From: Acanthaster planci | Lineage: Eukaryota; Echinodermata; Asteroidea; Valvatida; Acanthasteridae | Reading direction: 5' to 3' | DNA: 64,000 nt | NCBI RefSeq assembly: GCF_001949145.1 | Contig: NW_019091613.1 | Coordinates: 52,394-116,393, forward strand | In this document: one piece after another, positions 61,654 through 64,000 of the stretch | Numbering within the stretch: position 1 is the first letter of the stretch | Layout of the letters: the number at the start of each line of letters is the position of its first letter | The notes under the pieces: model-generated | What the model saw: the letters and a program-made list of their open reading frames with translations, nothing else | The model's database searches: none | What the model was told of the DNA's origin: nothing | Position numbers and translations under genes: made by a program

Positions 61654-64000
61654 TACATTTTGGAAACTGCCACTTAGAGTATTAAGTCAGTAGAAAAAAG
61701 AACAAAAACCTAAACGTATAAATTGCAAATCTGTCAGTGGTATCCTTACCCCCCAAACTGACTTGTGAGATCCTTTTAGGATGTGAGAGGATAACAAGAA
61801 TTCTTGTAGAACAGCTCGACACGACCGGGGCTGGTTGTCGCTGTACCTGCAATACTCCTGGTGCCACACCTGCTACTCATGTACACGTGTACATGTACCG
61901 CCAGCCAAATTTCTATATTTAGATTGGCTCATTGTCATCAGGAGAAGCTACACGCCAACGAAATCTCCATTGACTGGCTATAAAGGTCATGCAGTACCAA
62001 CGCAGCACACTAGCTTGCACATGCATGTACTCCTGTGCATAATGAACTTGAATACCATTGTTGTGTGGAATTGGGACTCTGATGTTGAGTCTCTTTTTAC
62101 TCTGCACAAACTCCCAGCCTCATGCACGTATGTGTGCCTTACGTATATAAATAGTGAATCTTTTGAGTGATGTAGTAAAACTAACCACCCATGGTGATCC
62201 AGGGAGCGTTCGTTTTAGAATAGAATGCTCCCCGAATCACCAAGGGAGGCCAGTGCTACTTCACCAGGAAATATAGGAGGCAGTATCTGTTGTATAATAG
62301 ATTCTGCTATTTGAAGGGTCCATGAAGACTGCCATGGACAAACTGTTTCAATGTAATTGAACGAAAAAGTATTCACTAGTATGTCAATCTGGTTCGCAAG
62401 TGACTTTGTCATACACGCGCATGCAACACAGATTAAAAGCTTCCACTGGATGAGCACTCACAAGTGTTGCGTTAACCAGTGAGGAGGCAGAGGGGCACCT
62501 CCCTCCCCCGATGGATTTTTTTAAACAAAGAATACTTCATAGGAAGAAAGTAATTAGTATACATGTATTTATTTCTCTAACATTGGCACCAAAACCCTGT
62601 AAAAACCAACATTTTGAAATAAAAGGATGTCCGGACCGTGAATAAGTGTTGTTGATATTTTTTCTCCCCTAATATCATGTTGAATGACACCAATTTTCTC
62701 CCTCCCCGGACACCAAAAGCTGGTTACGTTACTGGCATTAACTTCCTTTTCCATGGTTCCATGTAGCTGTACCGTATGTGCATTGGACGTGGTTTAAACT
62801 GAAGTGACGTCACACTTGCGAACTGGATAACCCAATTGGGAATGTAAAAATGAAACCAAAAAATTTCCGGTGATTAAAATTACCGACCCCTCGACTGAAT
62901 GGTTTAATCCTGACTAATAATGGCATTATTCGTGAGATACTTTTTTGAGAGCCTACAGCTATGGTCAGGCACTCGTTTGGTTTGTCCGGAATGAAGAGGA
63001 ACATGGGCATTGGATGTGTTCCCGTGGAATATTCTAACATGAAAAAAATACATGTACATGTTCATATTTATGATGCATGCGCACATGGTAAAAACGTGTG
63101 CATACACGATATGGCCACTATGTGGGTAATTGCATAAAGTGTTGGTGTCATGGCATACAGGTACAGCTACATAAATGAGGCACCATGATCCGTACACACA
63201 ACCATGTTTAGGGGAATAGCCTTGGATGATTTGGAAGCATTTCTTACATTCCTGTTTCATGAAAGTTCCTCTTCATCTTTGTTCACGGGCTTTCTTTCAT
63301 TTTCCAAAGATCATGGGCTCAGGAACGGACTCTTAAATTGAAATTTAACTGACTGTTAAATTTAAAGGTGGTTTGAAGCGCATTGGTTACGATGGCCTGG
63401 CTAAAACCAATAGGAGCATGGATACAGATCGTATCTTGTGCCGCAAATATTTGTGAGGACAGTTATTGTAAAGTTTACATTTGACAGACGTTGCAGGGAA
63501 AAATCTCCCACCGAAGGGCACTTTCTCCCTCAAAAGGGGCTAAACTATATTGTGAGTGTGGGGGTGTGTGCAGGCGTGGCATACATAGTGTGGACCTCTG
63601 CACAAAAGAAATCCACATAATGTAGGGTGTGATGGCGTTGTGTGGACTAGCACGCATCCACACAGTGTTTTGCCCTCTCTATGACTAATGGTTTCAGAGG
63701 CATTTTGGAGTCAAGGTTATCATGGCAAAATGAAGAGGAACAGTCCAGGAAATCATCATCAAAAATCCAGCTCAAAGGAGTTGTCCTAACTGGAGAAAAA
63801 GGAGCATTTTCCTCAAGTTTCCTTAACCACAGGAGAACAAAGCAATGTTCACACTTTGTATGTAAAACAGGTATGGGTGTGTGTATATGAGTTTGTTTCT
63901 GCATTCAATTGGGGACCCTGAACAATAGAGGACGATAAGGTCCCCGATTGACAGAGGGTCCCCGATTGACAACTGTGTACATAACATATGGGTGGTCTTC
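61654..64000. other. Upstream flank of TRIM copy 4 to window end, no gene seen
   Basis: The conserved 5'UTR exon of copies 1-3 is not recognisable here. A possible donor (GGGGGGTAAGG on the minus strand) lies near 61750. A dispersed short repeat lies at 62783-62830. 63390-63560 is a diverged copy of the array flank (TAGGAGCATGGATACAGATC as at 57920; AAAAATCTCCCACCGAAGGG as at 58010). The window ends with two GGTCCCCGATTGACA direct repeats (63930-63970). Confidence 0.55.
62781..62832 (+). repeat. Dispersed short repeat with TGACGTCA, third copy
   Basis: GGACGTGGTTTAAACTGAAG is followed by TGACGTCACACTTGCGAACT. It matches 26886-26938 closely and 15806-15856 in inverse orientation. Confidence 0.5.

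Overview
This window is nuclear DNA of an invertebrate deuterostome. All the conserved genes are animal genes split by GT-AG introns, intergenic and intronic DNA is AT-rich, and short palindromic words such as ACATGTACATGT and TAGGCCTA recur. The expanded RING/B-box/NHL-type TRIM array and the sequence style suggest an ambulacrarian (echinoderm or hemichordate). A cephalochordate is not excluded. No species can be named from the sequence alone.

Layout. (1) 1-5621 (+): 3' part of a cytospin gene (SPECC1/SPECC1L family), with a long coiled-coil exon, an apparent one-base frameshift near 1400-1435, and four exons carrying the C-terminal calponin-homology domain. A ~1.4 kb inverted repeat lies in its last intron. 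(2) 5622-10300: AT-rich 3'UTR/intergenic DNA. (3) ~10300-12900 (+): dynein light chain LC8 (DYNLL), with a non-coding first exon and the whole 89-aa protein in one exon. (4) 17816-13099 (-): COQ5 in seven exons (328 aa), tail-to-tail with DYNLL. (5) 18065-39642 (+): HEATR6, head-to-head with COQ5 across a 248-bp AT-rich shared promoter region. Twenty exons are readable in one continuous frame (1215 codons); the C-terminal exons are not found in this window. Intron 1 holds a decayed MULE-type DNA transposon with PHD-finger and FLYWCH remnants. (6) 42560-61073 (-): tandem array of four TRIM genes (RING, two B-boxes, coiled coil, NHL-like propeller), each with its coding region in one exon directly behind a conserved 3' splice site. 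Copies 1 and 3 are intact. Copy 2 has lost B-box 2 and the coiled coil. Copy 4 looks like a mosaic of copies 1 and 2 and is split by a frameshift near the mosaic boundary.

The DYNLL-COQ5 tail-to-tail pair matches the human DYNLL1-COQ5 arrangement on 12q24 as I recall it, and HEATR6 and DYNLL2 are both on human 17q. The window may therefore preserve a linkage that predates vertebrate genome duplication. The TRIM array looks like a young, actively rearranging family, plausibly of innate immunity, downstream of (or nested in a long intron of) HEATR6. Many small inverted-repeat (MITE-like) elements, a tRNA-derived SINE and dispersed repeats account for much of the non-coding DNA.
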